A stretch of 64,000 bases of DNA from Setaria digitata (Eukaryota; Nematoda; Chromadorea; Rhabditida; Setariidae), in assembly GCA_003640385.1 (NCBI GenBank), contig RCAB01000033.1, positions 186,001 through 250,000 on the forward strand, written 5' to 3'. The translations under genes and the position numbers were made by a program. The notes beneath the pieces were generated by a model. The model had not been told where the DNA came from, searched no databases, and saw nothing but the letters and a program-made list of their open reading frames with translations. Within the stretch, counting starts at the first letter, position 1; each line of letters begins with the position of its first letter. Of this stretch, positions 49,811 to 63,235 are shown piece after piece.

Positions 49811-52699
49811 AATTTGGCAACGATACTAACAATTAAAAAATCTGAAAGCAAAGACTGGCAGTAACTTAGAATCTTTTCGAACCCCAATATTCACACCAAA
49901 CCAACTGATGAACAGCAACCCAGTTCACAGACTGATTAGGTAAAGAGTTCTATAACTACCAAAATGGATCAGTAATATGATGAACAGATTCGATATATAA
50001 AGTGAAGGATCAAGAAGCAGTTAGACTTGGAAGTAAGCGGAAAACATCAAAAAATGAATCGTGGGGTCATTAGCGACCAGTGAACTGGAGCCATTCGCGT
50101 AAACGTAACACTAAATTCATGTTGCCTTCTGATTTCTCAATGTTTTCCTCTCCAACAAGTACCATTTAAAAAAAGCAAAACTAAACAGAAAACCAAATGA
50201 GGACAAGAGACAGATAAAACAAAAGAAACAGCCGAAGTTCCGGATCGTCAATTTTTGAACAAACGCCGAAAGAATCGTCTCAAATGGTAGATATCCTCTC
50301 AGGAAACTTTCACAAATTACACCGATACCTTAATAAGACTGCGTTTCATACCATCAATAAACAATGCATTTCTTATCACACATGTCACATTCATTCGATC
50401 ACACCTTCATGTCATCCTACAAACTTCGTATTCCTTCAGCCACCCTAATATTATAGTTATCGCGAATTAAGATGCTTTAAGTCTTCTCTCGATCCCCCAA
50501 TCGACAACCTTTCGCTCTCCTTCCTCACAACCCCAGTCCACAGCAGAAATCCCAGTTCTGCTATTATTACGTATTGTGTGATGTTTTAGTTTATGATGAT
50601 GACAAATTTTGTACTACACTGACTGCTTCGATATGAAAAATAGAAGTCAAGATGATGAGTTTTGTTTTCGACAGTGAATTCAATAAAGTGAGGTAACAGG
50701 GGTAGGAGATGCGAAAGCGGTGTTCAAGGGCTCAAGCAAAGTTGGTCATGAAGTATGATTGTTCTGGAAATGCGCTGGCTTCTGATGTCAGCGATTGATA
50801 GTAGAAATTATTTTGTTATACAATTTGTTCATTGAATAATTAACGTCTTACGGAACTCTTCTGATTTATCGGTGACATCAGTGTAATCTATAGCTCTTAA
50901 TAAATTGCAAACTTGGTAATGGTAATTATCAAAGAAGATATTTTGTGCTTGTGTCATGTAATAATATAACGTTGACTCAGATTTCATTCTTTAACCGTGT
51001 AATGTATTCAAAATTAAAAAAGTAATTGAATTACACTTTTTGGCAGGTGCTAGACATTTTTAAGACTTGCCAAGGGTAATGGAAGAATTAGGATAGACAT
51101 TCCATGTTTTTTTTGAGTATCCTATACTACCTGCTAATTAAAGCTAACATCCAAATAGGGGAAACAGAACAGATGTAGGAGGTGGGCTTACGGATACTAT
51201 TGCGTTGTATATTGCGCTCTCCTGATTAAATGTGTAGCAGAATTTCAAAAATCTGGCCTTAACGTCACTGGTACTGTCATCTGTTAGGTGATTTTCTTAT
51301 TTGTTTCGTTTTCTAGAGTATTCCTGCAAATTGCCATGATTTTTCTAAACTCTCTTTATCAACATGACATATGAACATAATATATTCTTCTTCCTTTTAA
51401 TCAGAGAGAAATACCTGGGAATGGTGTGAGAAAATGAAATAGATAGATTAATATACATAGTTTGATTTATCTTCTGTTTGTGTCACTGATCTGATTTTCA
51501 TAATATTTGCATTTTACCAATAATATATTCCGGCAACATACCCAATTCTCCGATAATGACAACTAAATGAATGCTCTTGTGAACATCACTTGACAATTAC
51601 TGCATCTGTTTTTTTGTTCATATTACAAAACTTTTAATGACTTAAGCAACATGATCTAACTGGCAACTGATAGTTCATATATGGGTGTAATGCTTCAGAA
51701 ATTTTCCTTTTCAACTCAAAAATATAGCCGCTTGATCTCTCATTTCTAGTGTACTTTGCAATCTCCCTAGTAAAAGTTTAAATACTAACACAAACATCAC
51801 ATGTGTTTTCGGTAAGGTGTAAACTAGTTTGTGCTACATAACCAAATTAGAAATCTGTTTTCTAATATCTTTTGGAAATACGAAAACTAGTTTTGTAGGT
51901 GTGAAACGACCCTTGTTTGTTATTTACAGTTCCTTTTTAAAAATTTAATAAATAAAAAGTTTAGAAAGAACTACCATATATCATTTGTGGCTTTTACATT
52001 CAGTCGTTTTCTCAAATCCAAAAAAAAAAAAACAAATCGTACATTTGTTTTGGAATTTGTATTTAAATATTTCTAATTATGATTTTCTTTCCTCCAGAAC
52101 TCTGGAAAGAACAATAGAGCGAGGAACCTTTCACTATGAAATATTTGCTTCGTGGATTTTATTTACCAACTGCTTGTTAATTGTTCTTTCTTTCAGATAT
52201 TTTCCTTTTTCCTAACACTTTTACCTGCTGTTGCCATTACTTCCAACAAGCTCTTCTGCTAAATTGGTTGTTAAGCAATATAAACTCGGGACTACACTTT
52301 GTGTTCCCCACTTTATCGGTTTTCAAAATCTTTTTTATCGAACCCACTTGCCTTTTAGCTTTTGTTTTTTTTTTTTTAAGTTTCTATAATGAACTTCAGA
52401 AATAAACTAACAAAAATGGAAAAGAGGGAATGAAAGCAGTCAGCAAGTACAAAAAACCGTAGAAAAGTGAAAAGTATATCAGTAATGATCGGGGTTCAGT
52501 GAAGTATGTAGTGGGGAAAAGTTGCCTTTCTATATTTCTAAAGGTAATATGGACTACCGCGTAATATGGACTACATTAGATTATGGCGAAACACGTTTGT
52601 TGCAGTGAGGGGGATGCTTTTTCAACAGAAAAGAAAGTGAAGTCATGAACACGAAAGCGGTAGTGAGTAGTTGTCAGTGATTCCCGTCTAGATATGATT
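49811..52699. other. Intergenic between divergent genes
   Basis: No protein-like exon. The ULK3-like gene (minus) and the TBCEL-like gene (plus) start at opposite ends of the 49.8-53.8 kb interval, so promoters for both should lie in it. Confidence 0.5.
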
Positions 52700-53570
52700 G
52701 TGCTAAGGTTACTTACTAGGTTAATCTGCACTTATGGCACCTGGGTACTTTTCCTTCTCCCCACTTTATAGTGAAGAAGCAAGCGAGCCTACAATGCAAG
52801 TACCTCGCTCATTCTCGCCCAACAGAAACATATTTGAGGGTAGATAGTTGAAGGGCACTCACTGCGTATGAATCACTGTGGTGCTCCAAACCAGGAGGTC
52901 TCTACACCAAAGTTTTCTCATCGAATATCTGATGCTCATCGGAAAACCCAAGACATAGCTGGGGGCAGTCAACAAAAGTTGACCTTTCATTCAACTGCTT
53001 CGTACGGAGGAAAGCTGCTCAACTGAAGCTATCTTGAAGTAATGGTTAGGGTGGATGATGGATTTGACCTCACCAAATATGACCCTCAGCTCCACTCTTC
53101 AGTGGTACTGATGCCAGCTGACGCTGAAGATGAGAAACGTGGCTGCAGTGCGAATCGCATCCTTCTGAAAGCCCTCTGTCCCCAGTGAGTCTGTGTGCTG
53201 CCGCTGCTCGTGCCACTTAGGTCATAGCTACTCTGTTGGAGGCGTCATTTCCCCGTTGTCTGCCCTTTCTGCTGTGGTGTGTTGGCCCGTAGCAACCCCC
53301 GTCTTCTTCCTCCTTCCAGCAGCACTGACAGTCGGCAGAGGCGGAAGGTTTGGCCAAGGGCTTGCACTTCGTATCTAGTATCTGTACGTCTGTTTCAGGT
53401 GTAAGCCTGGTCACAGAATAAGTGCTGGAGGAAGGGAAATACGCGAAGATGCAAACGCAACGAAGCGAAGTCGCTGGTAGCAGTCCGTACTCTGTTGGTG
53501 TTAGCAGCGATGCACGTGAAGGCAGCCTCGATGAGGTCATAGATTAATATTCACATTACTATTTTGTTAT
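52700..53570. other. GC-rich island of unknown nature
   Basis: This block, above all 53,030-53,540, is much richer in G and C than anything else in the window and has many CpG. Both strands have open stretches (107 codons on minus, 61 on plus) as expected when stops become rare. Neither translation shows a domain. It may be a promoter island for the gene starting at 53,846, an inserted element, or a dispersed repeat. An imperfect short duplication (AATATGGACTAC twice, near 52,547-52,575) lies just before it. Confidence 0.5.
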
Positions 53571-53845
53571 TGACTCCGTTTGCATGAATAAATTAGTACT
53601 GGGACAGGTTGCCTCTTTATTGCATTCACCCATCTCTGTGTATAAATAAAACGGTTTTCTGACTGATTTATGGACTCCTTCCAAAAGATGTAAACATAGT
53701 AGCTCGCAACCTGCAGTCTTGTTATCAGAAATGACAGCGTTATACTAGTATATTCTTTGTTTCTGTCTCTTGTGGTACCTTTTTATACTTCGTAATATCC
53801 CTTTTGAACACTGGCGCAAAGATGTGTTAAGCATGAGGATGCTAT

Positions 53846-56498
53846 ATGTTTTCGATACTTCATCGTTTCCAGACTGAGCAATGTAGCTCACCATCCCTAG
53901 TCGAAGAACTGGAAAAAAAATATCTGTGCAACGTAGACATCGATGAATCGATTATCTTAATGAAGTCCTTGGTTAGTTTTTCCGCAAAAAAAAAAATGTT
54001 GCTCTGTTACTGTTTAATTCCTTATGACTTCTGACAATAAGCAGATAAAGGTTTAGTGAATTAATTAGGTTGGGTTGAATTCGTCAGCTCATTAATTCTT
54101 TGTTCTTCAAGCAGAGCCACCTTTGAATTGCAACAAGGAACTCTTCCATTCCACAGTGCTGAAATAGTCACAAAGTTCAGCATTGAATGTGTGATACAGG
54201 TTTCATCCAAATTTAGACAGGTACAAGTCCATGTAAATTGGCTAGCGAACACACGCTTTTGCTGCTTGTTCTCAATCACAAATATATTGATCGAATCGGT
54301 GAGAAGGCTCAATTCCTGTCAATCTGCAGATATGCTCGTGAAGTGAGTGCAAGTTGAAATTCCTCATTTCTTTTGCACACTGAGATTCTAATCATCTTTT
54401 TTTAGTCATTCACATGTTTAGGTTGATTTGGCCTGGAACAAACTCTCTTCATGGAGTGAAATCACTGCCGTTCTTTCTTTGCCAAGATTAGAGGTATTAA
54501 ATTTGGGATATAACCCACTACATCCATCTTTGACAGTATCAAGCTTACCTCTTGCTGCAAATTTGGAGCTGCTTATATTAAATGGAACAGATTTACCGAT
54601 GTCAACAGTGAGAAAATTATTGAATAAAATGCCGAAATTGAAAGAATTACATCTGTCGGAGAACAGGTATTTTGCTGCTTCAGTTTTGCGGTATTCCCAA
54701 TACTTTTTTGATAAGATTCCGTTCTCAATTTGTACACAGGTAAATTCGAAACTTCTTGCGATGTCATGAACGGTATCATGCGAGCGTTTTAGGAATCTGG
54801 AAAATCATTTTGATGAAATCGATGAAATCATGTCAAATTCACTGGAGTCTTTGCATGTAAGTAAATGTGACATCTCGCACTGGGACATAGTCACATCTTT
54901 ATGGAAATTTTTTCCAAATTTAATATCGTTATCTCTGTGTGAAAATCCTATTCGATCTACATTTTGTCAACTTAAAGTAGGTGTTTCCTAGTTTTTTTTT
55001 CTTTTTTCTTAGTCGGAAGGCCTTTCGATAGAGGTTGACGTATTGCAAAGTGCTGAGCCTTATTTGTAAAACGCTATTTCATGTTTCAATTTATGGTCTT
55101 TTTTTTTTTATTTCTGCGATTTGCGTCACAAATATCCGTAAGTATGGAAGTCTATCATTTATTATTGACAAAGGAAGCATACAACTCCTATTAATTGGCT
55201 ACTTCATTTGCTTAAAAACTTTTTTTTTATTACTTTTGACAGTGGCAGAACAGTTGAAGCATACTTCTTTTCAGATAAGTAATTGCTTGAATGGAATTCG
55301 ACGTTTGAGTTTGAACAAATGTCTTATTGATAATTGGAGTTCCATTGAGGGTTTAGCAGACATCAAAACTTTACAAGATTTACGAATCGTCGCTATCCCT
55401 TTATTTGATGAGTACGCGAATGATGAGTATTTCCATCTTGTTGTTGGGCGCATTCCACAACTAAAGATTCTGAACGGGTCAACTATATCAGCTGAACAAA
55501 GGGAACAGTCGGAAAGGTTTCTCATAAGGTTCTGTTTATTCTGCCATGCAATAGTGCTGTTAAATTTCTTCGCAAAATTCGTATTTTCTTTGAAGTTCAA
55601 TCCACTGTACGCCACTTAACTCTTTAGGTCCTCTGCTTCGTATAAGCATTTCATAGGTGAAGTTAGAAGCAATGGTGAGGATAATTACCACCATGGACCG
55701 TGTTATCTTTGATTCTCTTCATTTCTTATTTGAGGCCAGAGCTTCAATGAAATTTGTAACAATTAACAGGCAGAAAACACGAGTCTGTTCATAAAACTGG
55801 TCAAAATCTAAAGATCGTCACTGACTGCACTAGGTTGTATCGTTGCTTATCATGATCGTGTGGACGACCCTTTGATGAACAGTAATATAGAGGTTTGAGG
55901 TGTTTTGCATCACTTTGAATTTTGATATAATATGGTATATTTTTCGGGACAATGCGGAAATCATCTTCGAAGAATTGGATCCTTCATTAGCCACTCAGTA
56001 AGTCTGACTATAAAATGACAGCTCTGTATCCTGACTGTTTCAGGTACTATGATATACGCGAAATAAAGCCAAAAATATTCGCTAGGCTTGTTGAGCGACA
56101 TGGCCATGTAGAACAGCTGTGTAAAGTTGATATGACTCCTAAAAAATATGCCGTTGTTGTTGTGATATGCGAAGAAACTGGGTAATTGGGACTTTTTTGC
56201 TTAATTGTTAACTGACCAATTTTTATTGATTTTTGATAGATTTATCAAGATTTCTTCTTCAGAGCAAAATATTATTTTATTTTCTTCTAGATACAGTGCA
56301 AATCTCAAAATAAGTTTAACGCAAACAGTTTCTTGTCTAATGCGTGTGCTTGAAAAGTTAACCAGAATACCTGTGAAACGTATGCGATTGTTTTACATTA
56401 ACAGTGGTAATCCATTCCCGAATGAGTTGCGTTTCCTCAATCAAAAGCTCCAAGCACTGCACATCGAGGATGGTGATAAGATCTGTGTTCAGGTATAA
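53846..56498 (+). CDS. TBCEL/coel-1-like tubulin-cofactor-E-like protein
   Basis: Exons: 53846-53964, 54115-54199, 54422-54666, 54793-54976, 55275-55528, 56044-56181, 56291-56498. All join in phase to 410 residues (human TBCEL about 424). The N-terminus has SLVEELEKKYL, like TBCEL, and no CAP-Gly domain, which full TBCE carries. Leucine-rich repeats follow (VDLAWNKLSSWSEI, LEVLNLGYNPLHPS, LISLSLCENPI, IRRLSLNKCLIDNWSSIEGL). Next come the family signature IPQLKILNGSTISAEQREQS with SERFLIRYYD, and a C-terminal ubiquitin-like domain ending DGDKICVQV. TBCEL promotes tubulin turnover by destabilising heterodimers; coel-1 is the C. elegans relative. The first intron donor (AA|GTCC) is weak, so the first exon may end differently. 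Confidence 0.87.
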
Positions 56499-57823
56499 CT
56501 GTTTTGTAAATATTATAGTTTTACAAGTCCTTTTATTCCCATTATCTTGATGGTTGAATTATCCTAGAAATGAGTAAACTCGTACACAGAAAAATTAGTA
56601 ACTGACAAAAAATAAGGCACTTTCATGAGTTTATCCGTTCCTTCTCCAGCATTTTTCTCGGGAAGATTTAAAAACTGAAACTTTTCCACTCTCCTTACAG
56701 TACTCTGAAATGCTAATCCTGCAGAAGTACTTTAGATGATTTGATAACAACTTTAGGGAGTAGCAGAATTTTTGTCTTCTTATCTCGTAGTATAATGCGT
56801 TTAGCCTATTCCTTTAAAGGAGCAGTTTACATTCTTTTTAGATGTTGTCTCGCTCTTCATTTATCCACATTATATGGATTGTCCTAATCATAAGATATCA
56901 GAGTCGTTAATAACCATGTATCATTTACTCTTTCCCTATGAACATATGAGAGCCGCAAATTGTTGTTAAATACGATTCTGAAACATTTATTTTCAGTCAA
57001 AAATTGTAATTGGTAGAAAGGAATCTATCGCGAAATGATATTTTCTCCACGTTGGCAACTCGTGATTGTACCGTTTGGTCTCTGCGATGGGGCTCATTAC
57101 TGTAATGTTCTATTTTCTTACAATGACTTTTGTAATATAAATTTATGTTTAATATTGCATGCATACAATTATGGTTGAAAATAATTCCTTATATATATGA
57201 CTTCAGTTGTATCAGCTGATGCTTATGATAACACAATGTACCATAACTGATTGTTTTAAGATGACTTTTGTTGCGTATAATGGATAAAATTGTGAGGAAT
57301 TTTGTCCTGGCTTTGTAATTGAAGTGATGGGTTTCATAACTTTAATTTTTTGATAGTATGTTTCATGTTTCATTCTTTTCCCAACTATTGCTAGGTTTAG
57401 TTAATACTTTGCCCTTATCGGGAACGTGGAATTGTTGCTAGATTTAGAGCATAAGGATCACTGCTGAGAATGGGACTTAATCCAGTAGTTTTTGAAGAAG
57501 TGTTATGTATTGTGCTATAAATGGCAAACAGGTTGAAAACGTGGCCAAATATTAAGAAAAAGTAATTCTTGGAAAAGACCTGTCGCATTAAAATTGATGT
57601 TGAAAATCTAAATTTTTAATAGGAAATGATTTGGGAAAACAACGTAACAACGTATTTATGAGGAATTCTAGAACTTCGGATAACTGGACTTATTCGTGCG
57701 GTGTGTCACTGGTCTGATCTAGGCGAGAAAGGTACTGAATCGAGTTAAAATAGTTAATGAAAGGTTTGTTCGTAAAAGGGAAAGGATCGAAACGTTTATC
57801 AGGAAAAGTCACTTCACATTTTT
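56499..57823. other. Convergent intergenic spacer
   Basis: 3' ends of the plus-strand TBCEL-like gene and the minus-strand acyl-CoA-synthetase-like gene face each other. No exon seen; polyadenylation signals for both should lie here. Confidence 0.5.
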
Positions 57824-60800
57824 TTAGTCGTTATATTGTGAAGGGTTAATTTTATGCACTAGAGTTCTCTTTGGGATATTCACTACTTTGCACTTTGGTA
57901 ATTGTTTATCAACAGAATTCTGTGTTTTGGTTGGATTTGTCTTTGAGACAGTTTTGTTTTTAATAACGTTTGATTCACTTGATGCGCTCCGATGAGCTCC
58001 ATGTATATAATTCCACATTTGCTTCAACTGAGGACGAAGAAGCTTGCCACAAGCCCCGCGTGGAATTTCAGGAACGAAGTGGACAGTGCCATGAAGCTTC
58101 TCAAAATCCGGTATCTTCTCTTGAAATTGAAATAAGTTTCATGACTAAGAGAAGACAGGGATTGAATGAAATTTGAAGTTCGTTAAATTCGGTACTGAAA
58201 TCAGCTCTTGAAATTCAGTTCGTTTTTTCATGACACTATTTGGTAATCACTTGGAATATTTAGTTCTTTTATAAATGAAAATACTAAAATTATACCGTCC
58301 AAGTAACGTGTGATGTCATTCCGTGTCAACCGTTGATGGAATGGATTTTTGACTATGAATGCAGCTGGTATCTCCGTCCCAAGCGTTTGTTCCCATCTTC
58401 CCATAACAGCGCAGTCATCGATTGCTGGATGGTCATATAAAGCGTTCTCCACTGCTGAGGGCCATATCTAAAGTGAAGCTTGGTTTTTTTTGGAAAACTA
58501 ACTCTTCAAAAATTTTTTTCTAAAGTTTTTGTGGTTTGATACTTTTATAAATTGTTGTGGAGCAAATGCATGACAGATAGAAGTCGCTTCAGTTAGCTAC
58601 TGATAATCAGCCATTACTATCTACATGACTTGATGACGAATTAAAATTACTATGCCGTGTAGTATCAAATCTTGGCTGTATATTAAGATTTCAGTCGTTG
58701 CATCTCAGGATGCTTCGGTTGCTAGTAGCTACTCTGGGCGTAACCACCGCGTTACATCATTTTCGAATTATCAGATTCTGTAGAAGTTAACAGAAATAAG
58801 CAAAGAGACATACCAGTATATCCTTGCATTTGATGACGTCTTTGATTTTGTTTACTACGAAGATATGTCCCGTTTCATCATAATATCCTGCATCACCTAT
58901 GATAATGGATCATTACCATTCGTATAAGTTTACAGTCTATGAATTGAATAGAATATAATAATCAGCTTAAAAGTAATTGACTTTGCACAGGAATTCACGC
59001 AATCTCGAGCCTATAAGAAATAATTGTACCTGTTTTGAAGAATCTTGAAGCAAAAGCAGCCTCGATTTGCTTGGAATTCCTTGGTGGTGGTATTTCTACG
59101 GGTGGACCTTGAATGAGAATTTGACCAAGTTGTCCTGGCAGACATGTTTCTTTCATTTCCCAGTCCACTATCTGCATTTTAAATAATTTGGGGCTTTCCA
59201 GTGAAAAATCTTTGATGTCTTTGAATGAACAAACCTTAAAATGTATTCCAGGCAATGGTATACCAACACTTTTCATCCGCTCTTGACCATACGGTGCAAG
59301 GGAACAAATTCCACCAGCTTCCGTTATTGAATATGCTGAAGACTTGATTTACTCAAAGATGTTCAAAGTAGATATACAGGATTTACATGAAATATCAATT
59401 TAATAATTTGTTAAATAACACAGGTTAAAAGGAAAGTCTTTCTTTATCCAAAAGTTTGTGTTTGAACTTGAATTAGGTAGGTTGCTGAACGTCTTCTCTG
59501 AGCATCTATCTTAGCTTGCAGGTCTTGACGTTAATAGCAATAAAAACAGCATTTTATTGAGCGAATAATTCGTGAATGAAACTGGAAAGAATAAATACTG
59601 ATGGGGAATGAATTCTCTTTATCGCTAGTAAAGTATGCAAACAAAATAAAATATGCAAGCTTTTACAGTAGTATGTTAACCTTGTCTGAGATCCTGCAAT
59701 TTCAACCGTTTTCTGCACAACTGCATAGCTCTTTCACTGATTGGTGCTCCACTTGTAACAATACTTTTGAGTGATTCAAGATTATCTTTTTCCAAGTTAA
59801 CATTTTTTGAGCAGCGATGTATGAATATTGGAACGACGTATGCCACTGTTATCTTTAATTTGTTCCAAAAATTCGAGGTTAACTAGTGTATGGAATCCCA
59901 AACACCCAGATCGGAACACTTACCGATTGTTATAATATGTTTCTTACGTACAATAGAAGAAACCAAATCAAGTCTACGAATCAAGAGATATTAAATTGAT
60001 TAACCAATTAACTTTACTTTTTTTACCGTATGTCAAAAGAAACCTACTTTCCATTTCTTGATTATGTCAATAACCTGACGTGAACGCTGTTTAGGTGTCA
60101 CAATCAACTGCGCTCCGTTTTTTAACGCTAAAAATGCAGTCACAAGGCCAAAGACATGATGGATATTCGCCGCTGCAAAAAGGTTCATTCTTGATGTGGT
60201 AAGTAGCTCTCCTTTAGATTAGTGCAACATATAGCTAAATTATTATCACTAATTCTAATCAGACACAACCAGTTAAGTTTTCGTCATTTCCGCTGTGACA
60301 TTATTATGAAGCCTTTACACTGTGTTTAACACACTCCGATGAGTAAGATGAGAACGTATCATTTTTTTTCTCTGATAACTATGATGGCATTAGGAACTAA
60401 ACCAGATAATAAGTTAGAAGCAAAATTAAAATCAAACAGAACAAAAATCAATCTGATTAGGAACAAGAAAATCATATAAGATGGTCATAAATTTGTAAAT
60501 GACAAACCGAGTAGGCATTTATCATCAACAGATGGTGGTCCAAAGACAGGACAACTTAACTGCTGAAGGTTGTGAAGTAGGGAACGATATGATACTTTGA
60601 TTAGTTTTGGAAATTTTGATGGGTTAATAGAATAAAACATGATTTCTTTCCGGGTCAGTGATGTTAGAATTGATTGTGAGTTTATGAGTTGCTTCTCATC
60701 CAAACGATGTCTTTCGCTTGTTGATGACTCCTGGATTTTGTCAAATTAATAAAGAAAGTAATAATAGTTCTAGGGAGCTTCAGGGACTAATATCATACTC

Positions 60801-63235
60801 TATCTCCTTAACATACAGATCTGTAGTCACATGAAAAGACAATAAAACATTTAAAACTCACAGAACAGGGACTTCCTTGTACTTTTCGTTTAGTCTTTGG
60901 TTTGAGTGTTACTTGTGGATGCCCTAATGATGTTAAACTTTCCTGACTGCAATAAGAAATTTTTGACTAACAATTAGAGATGTGGTTGATGTAATTTTGC
61001 AAAATTCTTATAGTAATCATTAAATAAGAGTTTTTTACGGAAGTTAATTTGCGAAGAAAAAGTATCGAAGGAGGACTTACTTTATAGACGGCTTTATATT
61101 GCCAAAGATTTCATCCAGTAATCGAATTGACTAAAAAGAAAAACATCTCGCACATAGCTGATAATGATGAAGGATTTTGGAGCATAGATTCTTTTATTGA
61201 AATGTAGTAATGAAAGTAAGAAAAAGCTGTAAGTAAAGCAAGACTTATTAAAATATTATTTTCAGTTATTTATATACAGAACCCCCATTAAAAGTTGAAT
61301 CAGAAAGATTGTTTTTAAATTAATTTAGTATAAACTATATTTTCATTAACTTCTTTATTAATTCTGCAAATTTAGCACCCCATTTTTTGCATTTTAGTGC
61401 AGAGTCACATTCCGCTTGAGATTTTGAATTCGCTGCCAAATAAATTTTTTACTCACTAGGAGTAGCAAATGATACTATAGCTTTTTATGATACATCTGTG
61501 CCATAAAATAGTGGAAATTTTTCGAATGAGGTTTACGACGCTACATTTTAATCACTTTTCAATGGATGCACTGATTAAATTTTGAGGGACAGAATTTTTC
61601 CTAGTGTTTAATATATCTGAGAAAATACAGCTTTGTGACATGTTATCATTTCTTTTATACTGTGATGTTCAGATAATTTTGTCGTAATCTGATTAGTTAG
61701 TACTTTATCGAAAGTACAGGAATAATCTATCGAGTTTAAAAGATTGTTTTATTGTATGGAATATTTAAAATTGCTGAAATTAATCAGCTCTTCGTTCCTC
61801 TTTAGAAATATTATTAGGTTGAAATGCAATTGAAATGTTTGTAAAAAATTAATATTTACATAAATGGTGTTGCATAGTGCCATAGTTTTATAAAATTTTA
61901 TCAATTAGTTTTCCTTCAAGTATGATCTTTCTGTAAGAAAATAACAACTTGGAGCTTTCAAATTTCTTTAAATGTAGTGAAATGTTACTGACGAAAACAC
62001 GTCCATCGTTGCGTGTAGCTCCAATACGTTTAGCATTTTCCACTTTTGACATGCTGCTCTCTTCCGTGAAACAATACATTGCTCGACTTTTTTCCACCTG
62101 CGCCCATATTTCACCTAGAATAATTGAAAAACAAATTATATGGATTGGGAATTGAAAATACAAGGTTGAAGAAAAAACTGTCTTCGGTTAATTTTAATAT
62201 ATATAAAATGAAGTAGTTATGCGAATCGTTCAAGACTAGTCAAGACTTTCCATCAATTGTATTTAGATAACTGCACAAAGGATACAATCATTCACAGAGT
62301 TTGCAGAATAGACTTGTTGGATATAATTCATTCATTAAGGGTTTAGTTGGGTCAATTTCTGCACAGTAACATCATATGGAAATATCTTTTCGTTTATTTG
62401 CGGCCTTTCCATTATGCGTACTACTTCATCACGAAGAGCTTCTTTCACATTTTCCAGGAGGCCTTTAGGGGGAAAATCCTTTTCCCCTAAAAGTGAAATC
62501 CATATAACGAGAAGGAATTTCAATTCTATTCCGATTTGCTATGATCCAAAAAATGTATAACGGATAAATATCATGTATAGAGTGAACAGTTTAGTCTGCA
62601 TATGCAAGTAGATGAAAACCAACTTGAGGACAAACTAGGATTCACCGATACGATAGGGGCCTCCAGCATTGAGCATGCAATGTAGATAAAGATTGCGTGT
62701 GCTGTTACCGAACAGATCAAAGCGCAGCGAGTCCCCTGACGAACGCCGATTTCTTGCAATCGTTTTACGCAGTTCATTGTACAAATTCGTAATTCAGAGT
62801 AACGCCATTGTCTCCCACTTTCCACGTCAACCTGAAATTTATTATATCACAATCGTTTCTATACCAGCTGTTTTACCTGGAGTGGGTCTGATCCAAATGT
62901 CATGCACTCACTACATTTGATGGAGTTCATTTTTTCCAAATTATTTCATATGTTGTGGACGAGTAGTGTTTGATCTTACTCAGTAATGCCCCGGATGAAC
63001 TGGGATTCAGGTGATCAGTTTACATTGCCCAAAGCTGAGTTATATCAGACTGCAAAGAACAAATTACCAGAGCTATACTGCAGCCATATTTGAGAAATTT
63101 GTCGAAAAAATAATCAGCAAATTCATCGAAATTAGGTCGAAGCAAAGGAATTTGAAACGGACACTGCACATCCATTCGACAGACCTCAATACTTTGCTTT
63201 GAAACAGTATTATAATTAAGCGAAATTAATGCCAT
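57824..63235 (-). CDS. Acyl-CoA-synthetase/4CL-like adenylate-forming protein, probable pseudoenzyme
   Basis: Exons: 63235-63068, 62831-62636, 62114-61993, 61130-61081, 60946-60862, 60730-60508, 60172-60048, 59852-59681, 59335-59030, 58896-58814, 58467-58296, 58119-57824. They join in phase to 665 residues. Landmarks of the luciferase/4-coumarate-CoA-ligase fold: WRYSELRI; VSVNP; ANIHHVFGLVTAFLAL; SIVTSGAPISERAM; YSITEAGG; GIPLPGIHFKV; TGDAGYYDETGHIFVV; ENALYDHPAIDDCAVMG; IPRGACGKLLR with the catalytic lysine. The ATP-binding P-loop, normally like SSGTTGLPKG, reads YSINPSKFPKLI, and the usual Asp-Arg-x-Lys hinge reads NKIKD. About 80 residues of low-complexity insert precede the P-loop, and a basic tail of about 70 residues follows the last domain. 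Normal members activate fatty or aromatic acids with ATP and CoA; loss of the P-loop argues against catalysis. Confidence 0.85.
62335..62486 (-). other. Possible alternative terminal exon of the synthetase-like gene
   Basis: A good acceptor (CACTTTTAG) at 62487 opens a protein-like stretch, EKDFPPKGLLENVKEALRDE followed by VVRIMERPQINEKIFPY, that ends in a stop at 62335. Its phase fits the donor at 62636, so using it would truncate the protein after the second exon. It has no start codon of its own. It could also be a relic exon. Confidence 0.3.

Noticed and set aside
53217..53540. 107-codon minus-strand open frame
   Set aside because: It lies in the GC-rich island where stops are scarce in all frames; no domain, no splice context.
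53846..56498. Full tubulin cofactor E (TBCE)
   Set aside because: No CAP-Gly domain is encoded upstream of the leucine-rich repeats, and the N-terminus and total length match TBCEL better.
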